Below are positions 53,604 to 61,245 of a stretch of DNA of 64,000 bases, one piece after another. Positions within the stretch are counted from its first letter, which is position 1, and the number at the start of each line of letters is the position of its first letter. Source of the DNA: Gammaproteobacteria bacterium. Its GTDB lineage: Bacteria > Pseudomonadota > Gammaproteobacteria > DSM-16500. The stretch lies in the NCBI GenBank assembly GCA_021324335.1, contig JAJPJH010000097.1, forward strand, positions 1-64,000, written 5' to 3'. The position numbers and the translations under genes are program-made. Under the pieces are notes generated by a model. It did no database searches, was not told the DNA's origin, and worked only from the letters and a program-made list of their open reading frames with translations.

Positions 53604-56291
53604 ATGCTCATGCTCGAAAATCATTATTTAGATGATTTATTTAATCCGCAAAGTATTGCTGTCATTGGTGCGAGTGAACGCAAAGAATCCGTTGGATTTA
53701 AAGTGATGAATAATCTCTTGCAAAGCCAATTTGCGGGAGAGTTATTTCCTGTTAATCCAAAACACAAAACGATATTAGAAAAAACTTGTTATGCTTCTAT
53801 TTTAGATATTCCTACTCCTGTAGATCTTGCTGTGATTACGACACCTGCTGCCGTTATTCCTGATATTTTGAAAGAATGTGGTGAAAAAGGAACACATTTA
53901 GCAGTCATTATTTCTGCTGGTTTTAGTGAAATGGGAGCGAAAGGGAAAATATTAGAACAAGCCGTTGCCGATATAGCCAAACATTATAATATTCGTTTTA
54001 TTGGACCAAATTGTTTAGGGGTGATGCGGCCACAATCCCATTTGAATGCTACCTTTGATAATAATTATGCCCTGCCTGGTAATATTGCCCTGGTTTCTCA
54101 ATCGGGTGCAATTTGTGCGGCGATTTTAGATTGGGCGATGGAAAAAGAAATTGGCTTTTCGACCATTATTTCCATGGGTAATAGCATTGATTTAGATTTT
54201 GGTGATGTGCTGGACTATCTTGCCATGGATCCATTAACGAAAAGTATTTTACTTTACATCGAAGGTATTCATTATCCGCGCCGTTTTATGCGTGGATTAC
54301 GGGCTGCATCCAGTGTCAAACCCGTGATTGCCATCAAAGCTGGTCGTAATAGTTCCGGTGTGCGGGCTGTACATTCGCATACGGGTGCGTTAGTGGGGGA
54401 TGACATGGTATTTTCTGCTGCCTTAAATCGAGGGGGCGCAGTCCGCGTTTTAAGCATTGAACAATTATTTACCGCAGCCCAAGTTCTTTCCAGTCAATAT
54501 CGTGTAAACGGTAATCGCTTAACGATTGTGACTAACGGAGGGGGTGCAGGTGTAATGGCAGCGGATCGGGCCACCGATTTATCTATTACCTTACCTCCGC
54601 CTGAAGGGAAGTTATTATCCCATCTCAATGAGATCTTACCTCCTCAATGGTCGCACCAAAATCCGATTGATATTATCGGCGATGCAACCCCTGAACGTTA
54701 TCGACAGGTATTAGAAGCCTGTTTACAAGATGATAACAGTGATGCATTACTCACTATTTTAATACCCGTTGCCATGTCGCAGCCTTATCAAGTTGCTCAA
54801 GAAGTATGTGAATTCGCTAAACAAATGACTAAACCTATCATTGCTTGTTGGATGGGAGATAAACAATCGCAAGCATCGTGGCAATTGTTTGCGGCGAACC
54901 ATATTCCCTGCTACAGCACACCTGAAGTAGCTGTTGAAGCTTTTTCCTATCTCACCCAATATTACCAAAATCAGCAATTATTACTGCAAGTCCCCCCTCC
55001 GTTAGCTGCTTCATCGAGGTCTGATGTAGAAGGGGCTGAATTAATTATTAATGCTGTCTTAGCTGAACAACGTAAAGTATTAACTACTGTCGAATCGAAA
55101 GCGATATTAAGTGCATTTTCCATTCCCGTTTCAAAAGCGATTGAAGCCCATTCTGCAACTGAAGCATTAGTGATTGCAGAATCAATAGGTTTTCCTGTTG
55201 TCATGAAAATCAGCTCGCCTGATATTACGCATAAACAAGATGTCGATGGTGTGCAGTTAAATATTACGTCTGGCGAAGCGGTGCGTGATGCTTATAATCG
55301 CATGTTAGAACGTGTCAAAGCACGTAAGCCAGATGCACGAATTTCAGGTGTGACTATTGAGCGTATGTATAAAGATCCTACTTTTCGTGAGCTAATGATT
55401 GGGGTTATTCGTGATAAAGTATTTGGGCCTGTGATTAGTGTTGGCATGGGTGGTTCGTTAGTGGAAATTGTCCAAGATCGTGCAGTTGCGTTACCACCGT
55501 TAAATGCGTTTCTTGCTGAGCAGTTGATCAATAGAACTCGAGCTAAAAAATTATTAGGTGAATTTCGTGGTAAACCGCCAGTCAATATGGAGGCTTTAAT
55601 TAAGGTGTTATTGCGCGTTTCTGATATGGTATGTGAATTACCGCATATTCACGAAATGGACATCAACCCACTGCTCATTAATGAGAAAGAAGCGATGGTA
55701 GTCGATGCACGTATCGTAGTCGATTATGCAGTCTCTCATAGGCATTATAATCATATGGCTATTCATCCTTATCCCACGCATCTCATTTCCCGTTGGCAAA
55801 CACCTGATGGAGATAACCTCATTATTCGGCCGATTCGGCCAGAAGATGCGAGAGCAGAGCAAGAATTTGTGGGCCATCTTTCACCTGCAGCAAAATATTT
55901 TCGTTTCATGCATGAAGTAAAGGAATTAACACCTGACATGCTGGTGCGTTTTACGCAAGTCGATTATGAAAATGAAATGGCTTTTGTCGCTGTACTAGAA
56001 GAACAGCAAAAAGAAACCATCGTCGGTATTGCTCGCTATTACACGCAAGCAGATCAAACGTCTTGTGAGTTTGCATTAGCTGTCGCGGACGCCTGGCAAA
56101 ATAAAGGCATCGGTTCTCGTTTAATGCATGCCTTAATGGATGCAGCGATGATTAAAGGAATTAGAACGATGTCAGGCCGGATTTTAACGGAAAATAATCG
56201 TATGTTGGAATTAGTACAGCATTTAGGTTTTGGAATAAAACCAGGGGAAGATGCGAGAATGAAAATCGCTATCAAGGAATTGATAGCGTAA
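53604..56291 (+). CDS. Acyl-CoA synthetase (ADP-forming)-like protein fused to a GNAT acetyltransferase, Pat/YfiQ type
   Basis: About 895 aa; in-frame ATGs at 53595, 53604 and 53610 are all possible starts. Domains in order: CoA-binding (FNPQSIAVIGASERKESVGFKVMNNL), succinyl-CoA-ligase-like (GNIALVSQSGAICAAILDWA; VHSHTGALVGDD), ATP-grasp (AIEAHSATEALVIAESIGFPVVMKISSPDITHKQDVDGV) and, in the last ~150 residues, a GNAT domain (FALAVADAWQNKGIGSRLMHALMDAA). In Pat/YfiQ the synthetase part is regulatory and the GNAT part acetylates lysines of enzymes such as acetyl-CoA synthetase. It follows the exporter by 22 bp and may share its transcript. Confidence 0.9.
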   Translation: MLMLENHYLDDLFNPQSIAVIGASERKESVGFKVMNNLLQSQFAGELFPVNPKHKTILEKTCYASILDIPTPVDLAVITTPAAVIPDILKECGEKGTHLAVIISAGFSEMGAKGKILEQAVADIAKHYNIRFIGPNCLGVMRPQSHLNATFDNNYALPGNIALVSQSGAICAAILDWAMEKEIGFSTIISMGNSIDLDFGDVLDYLAMDPLTKSILLYIEGIHYPRRFMRGLRAASSVKPVIAIKAGRNSSGVRAVHSHTGALVGDDMVFSAALNRGGAVRVLSIEQLFTAAQVLSSQYRVNGNRLTIVTNGGGAGVMAADRATDLSITLPPPEGKLLSHLNEILPPQWSHQNPIDIIGDATPERYRQVLEACLQDDNSDALLTILIPVAMSQPYQVAQEVCEFAKQMTKPIIACWMGDKQSQASWQLFAANHIPCYSTPEVAVEAFSYLTQYYQNQQLLLQVPPPLAASSRSDVEGAELIINAVLAEQRKVLTTVESKAILSAFSIPVSKAIEAHSATEALVIAESIGFPVVMKISSPDITHKQDVDGVQLNITSGEAVRDAYNRMLERVKARKPDARISGVTIERMYKDPTFRELMIGVIRDKVFGPVISVGMGGSLVEIVQDRAVALPPLNAFLAEQLINRTRAKKLLGEFRGKPPVNMEALIKVLLRVSDMVCELPHIHEMDINPLLINEKEAMVVDARIVVDYAVSHRHYNHMAIHPYPTHLISRWQTPDGDNLIIRPIRPEDARAEQEFVGHLSPAAKYFRFMHEVKELTPDMLVRFTQVDYENEMAFVAVLEEQQKETIVGIARYYTQADQTSCEFALAVADAWQNKGIGSRLMHALMDAAMIKGIRTMSGRILTENNRMLELVQHLGFGIKPGEDARMKIAIKELIA
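56267..56288. terminator. Shared bidirectional terminator within two convergent coding ends
   Basis: CGCTATCAA-GGAA-TTGATAGCG forms a perfect 9-bp stem with a 4-nt loop, followed on the plus strand by TAATTTTCGTTTTT and on the minus strand by ATTTTC. The hairpin encodes the last residues of the Pat-type protein on one strand and the last residues of the OsmC protein on the other. Confidence 0.75.
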
Positions 56292-56718
56292 TTTTCGTTT
56301 TTACGGAGCTAGAAATGAAGCAATTCTCATGGGCTTTTTTGAATAATTCATCTAGCAAGGTTGCATCGGGTTTTTTATTCTCATGAAAGGTGAGAGTTGG
56401 TTTAATGACAATTTCAGTTATAGCCATTTTACCTTCTGTATTTTTAGCCAAGGTACCAATGGCTTCAGCCTGGTATTCATCAAGCGTAAGGCCTTTCATG
56501 GCAGCCCAATATAAAAAGGTGAGCATAAAGCAACTGGCAACAGCAGCGGTGAATAATTCTTCCGGATTAGGCAGTTTAGCATTGCCCACAAACTCGGGGG
56601 CGCTGCTAGCTTGAATAGAAGAGCCGCCGCCAAACTGAATAGTGTGGGTACGATCATAAGATTTGACATCAAAAGGTTTTTCGTGGCGTTTCCATTGAAT
56701 ATGGGAAATATATTGCAT
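56272..56718 (-). CDS. OsmC-family peroxidase-like protein
   Basis: The product is 148 aa from the ATG at 56718, chosen for AAGGATG about 6 nt upstream; an ATG at 56751 is in frame but has no such site. PEELFTAAVASCFMLTFLYWAAMKGL contains the first redox Cys of the family, and the second Cys is in HENCFISSSVKTKI near the C-terminus. OsmC/Ohr proteins reduce organic hydroperoxides with these two cysteines. It overlaps the Pat-type gene tail to tail by 20 bp. Confidence 0.9.
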   Translation of the reverse strand: MQYISHIQWKRHEKPFDVKSYDRTHTIQFGGGSSIQASSAPEFVGNAKLPNPEELFTAAVASCFMLTFLYWAAMKGLTLDEYQAEAIGTLAKNTEGKMAITEIVIKPTLTFHENKKPDATLLDELFKKAHENCFISSSVKTKITLSIP

Positions 56719-56776
56719 AAACCATCCTTTACTATCGGAGTAATAAAGCAAACTATACGAAGGATTGCCTCAGAGA

Positions 56777-56971
56777 TCAATCGGGCGGTGATTTACGAAA
56801 ACTTTTCACTGCCTTACGAGTTTTATTATCAATAATTTCGCCATTTAAGTTTCCAAATTTTCCTTGCGCCTTCATGAGCATCCAATTATAAAGTTCATCC
56901 ACATTGTCCCCACTCTCGTGGCCGATTTCTTCATCATCGATATAAAGTTTAGCGGTGTAGCGGAATGTCAT
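56777..56971 (-). CDS. Small protein of unknown function
   Basis: The product is 64 aa from ATG 56971, preceded by GAGGAG about 6 nt upstream; an upstream in-frame start at 57004 has no site. The fold looks alpha/beta with an N-terminal strand pair (MTFRYTAKLYIDDEEIGHES) and a Trp-containing helix (VDELYNWMLMKAQG), ending in a basic tail. The gene lies 58 bp upstream of the osmC start on the same strand. I do not recognise the family. Confidence 0.6.
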   Translation of the reverse strand: MTFRYTAKLYIDDEEIGHESGDNVDELYNWMLMKAQGKFGNLNGEIIDNKTRKAVKSFRKSPPD

Positions 56972-57081
56972 AGATACTCCTCGGCGCACAAATAGGTAAG
57001 CCATTATTTAATTATATAATGAGGGGAGAAAGAGAAGATTATCATAACAAAATAAAGGACTTAGCTACCGTCATCCGCACT

Positions 57082-57483
57082 TCAATTCCGCCAATTTTCT
57101 AAATTCAATCCTTCAATTCGGTTAAATTCTTTTAAGTTTGCTGAAACCAGAATTAATTTGCGATTTAAAGCTGTGCCTGCAAGCAAGATATCATAACTTC
57201 CTATTAGGCAGCCTGCTTGTTTTAAAAATGAACGGGCTATCGCTGCTTCTCTTGCATCACCTTGGTTAAAATCAATGACATGGATGACAGCTAGAAAATC
57301 ATGAATGATTTCCCTGATCTTTACGGCTCTGGCGGGATTTAGCATCAGGCCATATTGAAGTTCCATCACGGAGATAGTAGAAATCACAATATCACTTGGA
57401 GGTGTTTTTTTGATTCGAGTTAATGTGCCGAGTTCACCCTTGATAAAATCACTAACAACGCAGGTATCAAGTAAATATTTCAT
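57082..57483 (-). CDS. vapC: VapC-type PIN-domain ribonuclease toxin
   Basis: The product is 133 aa. The PIN domain acidic residues are visible: Asp6 (YLLDTCVVSDF), Glu41 (ISVMELQYG) and Asp98 (IGSYDILLAGTAL), with Asn in VSANLKEFNRI at the fourth position, as in many VapC proteins. VapC toxins cleave tRNA or rRNA. Its ATG overlaps the antitoxin stop by 4 bp, so translation is coupled. Confidence 0.92.
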   Translation of the reverse strand: MKYLLDTCVVSDFIKGELGTLTRIKKTPPSDIVISTISVMELQYGLMLNPARAVKIREIIHDFLAVIHVIDFNQGDAREAAIARSFLKQAGCLIGSYDILLAGTALNRKLILVSANLKEFNRIEGLNLENWRN

Positions 57484-57716
57484 AGAAAAGGATCTTCTTG
57501 GGGGGGTAATAAGTCCTTGCGCGCTGATTCGAAAGGCTCCATATTAGGGTGCCCTTTATAATTTAAGATAGATTTAGGCCATTGCTTAGTCTGATGATTC
57601 TTAATCCATTCTTTTATAGCCTCACGGATAATCATATTTCGTGATTTACCCGCGATTCGGGTGCATTCCTTTAATTCTTTTGCTAAAGAATTTTCTAGGT
57701 AAATATTAATGTTCAT
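57480..57716 (-). CDS. vapB: Ribbon-helix-helix antitoxin of the VapBC pair
   Basis: The product is 78 aa. The N-terminal ribbon NINIYLENSLAKELKECTRIAGKSRNMIIREAIKEWI fits the CopG/ribbon-helix-helix fold; the C-terminal half (WPKSILNYKG, then MEPFESARKDLLPPQEDPFL) is acidic/proline-rich and would occupy the VapC active site. It comes first in the operon and is preceded by AAAGAGG and a pair of palindromes suited to autorepression. Confidence 0.85.
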   Translation of the reverse strand: MNINIYLENSLAKELKECTRIAGKSRNMIIREAIKEWIKNHQTKQWPKSILNYKGHPNMEPFESARKDLLPPQEDPFL

Positions 57717-57742
57717 GCAGAGAACCTCTTTCCATATAACAT

Positions 57743-57778
57743 ATTATAACATGTTATAATCTTAATTCAAATTAAGAT
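57743..57778 (-). promoter_or_regulatory. Operator palindromes and promoter region of vapBC
   Basis: ATTATAACATGTTATAAT (57743-57760) is a perfect 18-bp palindrome that contains a TATAAT on either strand. ATCTTAATT and AATTAAGAT (57759-57778) form a second perfect inverted repeat overlapping its edge by two bases. Both lie 27-62 bp upstream of the antitoxin ATG, where ribbon-helix-helix antitoxins usually bind. Confidence 0.7.
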
Positions 57779-57794
57779 ACTCTCTTAAGCTGCA

Positions 57795-58589
57795 TTAGAT
57801 TTCATTTCCCTGTACTCGGACTGCTTTTAAGAACTGCCTCATAATCACTGGGTTAGCTGCTACCACATTGCCTGTTTTCAGATATTCTTCACCGCCGGTC
57901 AAATCACATACCATCCCACCAGCTTCCTTCACCAACAACACCCCTGCAGCAATATCCCAAATATGTAGCCCCATCTCCCAAAATCCATCCAATCGGCCAC
58001 AAGCCACATAGGCCAAATCCAGCGTTGCTGCCCCGGCCCGGCGAATATCCCCGCAAGTCGGAAGAATAGCCTGCAAGATTTTACCAGGTAACGGATTTTT
58101 CTTATCTTTATGCCGATAAGCAAACCCCGTTGCTAACAAGCACTCTTCTAAATGCTTACGGTCACTTACTCGAATACGCCGATCATTCAACAGCGCCCCT
58201 TTCCCCCGGCTAGCGGTAAAGAGCTCCTGTCGGTTAGGGTCATAAATCACCCCATGCTCAATCTTATTTTTATGGGCAACAGCAATCGATACAGCAAAAT
58301 GCGGGAAACCATGGATAAAATTCCGCGTCCCATCGATAGGGTCGATAATCCATTGATAATCATTCCCTTTTTGCTCTCCGCTTTCTTCGCCTACAATTCC
58401 GTGAGAGGGGTAGGCTTTATGGATAATGGCGATAATTTCCCGCTCTACCCGCTGATCAACTTCTGTCACAAAGTCGTTGGGGCGTTTTTCGGTGATTTTG
58501 ACGGTATCCAGCCTTAACATGGCACGCGTAATGAGCGTACCGGCTGCTCTTGCAGCTTCAATGGCAATATTGAGAAGTGGGTCACGCAT
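57795..58589 (-). CDS. suhB: Inositol-1-monophosphatase family protein SuhB
   Basis: The product is 264 aa. The metal-binding motifs are GEESG (residues 67-71), the family signature IIDPIDGTRNFIHGFPHFAVSIAV (Asp83, Asp86) and WDIAAGVLLVKEAGG near the C-terminus, and TEVDQRVE supplies a further acidic site. In gammaproteobacteria SuhB also acts as a component of the rRNA antitermination complex. It is divergent from trmJ, a common arrangement in this class. Confidence 0.95.
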   Translation of the reverse strand: MRDPLLNIAIEAARAAGTLITRAMLRLDTVKITEKRPNDFVTEVDQRVEREIIAIIHKAYPSHGIVGEESGEQKGNDYQWIIDPIDGTRNFIHGFPHFAVSIAVAHKNKIEHGVIYDPNRQELFTASRGKGALLNDRRIRVSDRKHLEECLLATGFAYRHKDKKNPLPGKILQAILPTCGDIRRAGAATLDLAYVACGRLDGFWEMGLHIWDIAAGVLLVKEAGGMVCDLTGGEEYLKTGNVVAANPVIMRQFLKAVRVQGNEI

Positions 58590-58691
58590 AATAGTAAAGA
58601 GCTTCTTCTTGTTTGAAAGATCGACAATAATAAAACGAAAGGGAAAGAGATGCTATAGTATTTTAGCAAATTAAGCTATCATGCTCTCCCT

Positions 58692-59405
58692 ATGCTCGAC
58701 CATATTCGTATTGTATTAATAAGTACCTCTCATCCCGGTAACATTGGTTCCACCGCTCGGGCGATGAAGACCATGGGACTGGGCGAGCTGTATTTGGTTT
58801 CTCCGCAACAATTTCCGCATGATAAAGCTAAGGAAATGGCATCAGGTGCTACCGATATTTTAGATCAAGCAGTCGTAGTAGAGACGCTGGATGAAGCGAT
58901 TGCTGATTGTGGGTTGGTGGTAGGCACGAGTGCACGGTTGCGAACCATTCCGTGGCCATTATTTACACCACGTGAAATTGCAGAAAAAATTAAAGCTGAA
59001 CCCCCTCATCCTGTTGCCATTTTATTTGGCCGGGAGCAATCAGGTTTGACAAATGAAGAATTACAACGCTGTCATTGGCATGTGCAAATTCCTGCTAATC
59101 CGGATTATAGTTCCTTGAACTTGGCAGCCGCTGTACAGGTAATCGCTTACGAATTAAGAATGGCAAGTTTAAATCAATACTCGTTTGGCGAGGAATGGGA
59201 TTATCGTTTAGCGACAGCCGATGAGATGGAAAAATTTTTTACGCATTTGCAAGAAGTGTTAGTTCAATTAGATTTCTTAAAATTAAATGCACCGCGTAAA
59301 TTAATGACACGTTTGCGGCGCTTCTTTTTTCGTGCACGGCCAGATGTGATGGAGATGAATATTTTGCGAGGCATATTGGCAGCAGTGCAGGATAAAAAAA
59401 TCTAA
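58692..59405 (+). CDS. trmJ: tRNA (cytidine/uridine-2'-O-)-methyltransferase TrmJ
   Basis: The product is 237 aa, a SPOUT-fold methyltransferase that modifies position 32 of several tRNAs. Motif 1 ISTSHPGNIGSTARAMKTMG is at the N-terminus; VAILFGREQSGLTNEELQRC and the knot region IPANPDYSSLNLAAAVQVIAYELRMA follow, and a C-terminal helical extension (about residues 175-237) is typical of TrmJ. The usual downstream iscR-isc operon is not here; an unknown gene follows. Confidence 0.94.
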   Translation: MLDHIRIVLISTSHPGNIGSTARAMKTMGLGELYLVSPQQFPHDKAKEMASGATDILDQAVVVETLDEAIADCGLVVGTSARLRTIPWPLFTPREIAEKIKAEPPHPVAILFGREQSGLTNEELQRCHWHVQIPANPDYSSLNLAAAVQVIAYELRMASLNQYSFGEEWDYRLATADEMEKFFTHLQEVLVQLDFLKLNAPRKLMTRLRRFFFRARPDVMEMNILRGILAAVQDKKI

Positions 59406-59492
59406 AATTCTTCTTTTATAGTGTTATAATTCTTAAACTCACACAAAAAATAAATTATACCTAGAATAAATCTAAACAGGAGGCCATTTATT

Positions 59493-61172
59493 ATGTATCG
59501 CAGAGCGTCTCACCAAAATATCATAAGCAATGAAAAATGGGCTGTATTTGCGCAGCAAGAATTTGATATGGATAAAATGTTGGAAGATTTTAGTAAATCA
59601 GGCGATACAGGAGATAAATTTAATGAGTTTATAATTAATTATTATTATCAATTAAGAAAATTAGGTAATACAGCATTTGAAGCATTAGAGGCGATGAGGC
59701 AGTCATTAGAGAAGAAAGGAAATATAGCTGAAGATTATATTGATAATTTAAAAAAAATAGCATTTTTAATGGATGCATTTGAAATGAATTTAAGTTTGTC
59801 AGGTTTATGCATTAATTATGCTGCTGAAGATAATATAGAAGCGCATATCGATGCGATGATCAGTATTGCGATTAGGATTAATGAGAGAAGTCAATCTTTT
59901 TCAGCAGACGCATTGCTGGATATCATGACGTGTACTTTTATAGAAAATTTGAAATCTCGAAGTGGTAAGGCTTATTTTTGTCAAAAAATTTTATTTATTT
60001 GGGAGAGTATAAGTAGATTAATGGATAATTCTGAGATAGGAAATCTTTTAGGTGATATTGATAACAAAGAAATGACAGGAGAGTTAGGTTATTTATTCGC
60101 AACGGCTATTAGTATTGTTCCTGTTATTATTTCTGTTATTAATAAAGATAGTCATCCTCAGATGGAGAAACTTCGTTATTTAGATCCATTATGTTTTGAG
60201 GGCTATATTAAATATCGATTTAAGAATAATATTAGAAATATACAAGATAACAATAAAAAATTGAGTTATTTTATTTCCACCCTAAATAATCTTATTGTGG
60301 CTAAGGAAAAAAAGAAGAAAATGCCCTATTTGATCAGTTCCGATCTTATCGAGTCAGCTTTTGAAAAATATATGCTTATTGTCTACCCTAATCAGCAAAT
60401 AACAGAGCAAAGTATTGCTGATCTAACATTATTAGCCTTGGAGATGGGTAAGGAGATTAAGCATGAAAAATATAAGCTTTCTTTTATGAAAGAACTCGTG
60501 CAAGATTTTAAGATCAATATAAATAAAATGCAGATAAAGAACGATGAAAAAATCACTCTCTTCTATAAATTAGTAGCACAGTTAATTGAGGCGAGAGCGC
60601 GTCATGGAAAAAGGCTTGATGAGATAACTATTCATGCGCTGCAAACATTTGAGAAATTAGTATTGTCTGGTTCATCTGAGGGGCTTTCGCTTGCAAATAG
60701 ATTTAAATTGATAGATAACATTGCTGATAGTTTAACTAAATATTCGCTTATATCTGCATCTAAGAATTATCAACGTTATATGGAAAATATCAAAGAGAAA
60801 ATTTACTGGAAAGCGGAACAAGTAGAAAAAAATTATAAACAATTGGTTCTCGCTGATGGTAGATTTAATAGAATTTACGAATCGTTGGATTTTCTTAAAT
60901 TAAATCAGAGTAAAATAGTAAAAGAGGCAAAAACTTATTTCGATACTGATGTGGTTGCTAGCGGGAAGACGGTTTGGTATTTTGAGAAAATTGCCCAGGA
61001 ATTAGGTCAACTCAAGCAATCATCTGCAATAAATGATTATACCGAAGTTCAGAGAATGTCGATAGATGAGATTATTAATAGTTGTAATAGTACCTGTGGA
61101 GAAATATTTGCTATTGATCCAGCGGTCTCTGAGGTTCAACCAACATCGTCGGCATTTTTTAAATTTAGATAA
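59493..61172 (+). CDS. Large all-helical protein of unknown function
   Basis: The product is 559 aa, with AGGAGG 11 nt before the ATG. The sequence is almost wholly helix-forming, rich in Lys, Glu, Ile and Asn, with one more hydrophobic stretch (LFATAISIVPVIISVINKD, near residue 210) that could be a buried helix. No signal peptide, repeat or catalytic motif is seen. It contains GKAYFCQKILFIWESISRL (near residue 160), which loosely resembles GKVAYFYQAILNNAAQLF in the convergent 819-aa protein, so the two may share a domain. Its lower GC content than the core genes suggests an accessory gene; function unknown. Confidence 0.65.
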   Translation: MYRRASHQNIISNEKWAVFAQQEFDMDKMLEDFSKSGDTGDKFNEFIINYYYQLRKLGNTAFEALEAMRQSLEKKGNIAEDYIDNLKKIAFLMDAFEMNLSLSGLCINYAAEDNIEAHIDAMISIAIRINERSQSFSADALLDIMTCTFIENLKSRSGKAYFCQKILFIWESISRLMDNSEIGNLLGDIDNKEMTGELGYLFATAISIVPVIISVINKDSHPQMEKLRYLDPLCFEGYIKYRFKNNIRNIQDNNKKLSYFISTLNNLIVAKEKKKKMPYLISSDLIESAFEKYMLIVYPNQQITEQSIADLTLLALEMGKEIKHEKYKLSFMKELVQDFKININKMQIKNDEKITLFYKLVAQLIEARARHGKRLDEITIHALQTFEKLVLSGSSEGLSLANRFKLIDNIADSLTKYSLISASKNYQRYMENIKEKIYWKAEQVEKNYKQLVLADGRFNRIYESLDFLKLNQSKIVKEAKTYFDTDVVASGKTVWYFEKIAQELGQLKQSSAINDYTEVQRMSIDEIINSCNSTCGEIFAIDPAVSEVQPTSSAFFKFR

Positions 61173-61177
61173 CGGTA

Positions 61178-61222
61178 AATATATCCCTGGGAGATATATC
61201 TCTGGAAGATATATCTCTGAAG
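61178..61222. repeat. Three tandem copies of a 15-bp unit
   Basis: Units AATATATCCCTGGGA (61178-61192), GATATATCTCTGGAA (61193-61207) and GATATATCTCTGAAG (61208-61222) are tandem with few mismatches. GAGATATATCTC inside it is a 12-bp palindrome. It fills most of the 73 bp between the stops of two convergent genes and could form a weak terminator hairpin for either. Confidence 0.8.
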
Positions 61223-61245
61223 CCAGGGTTATAAACCAAATATTT

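Noticed and set aside
61178-61222. CRISPR-like array
   Set aside because: The 15-bp units are directly tandem without spacers. No direct repeats with spacers were seen anywhere in the window.
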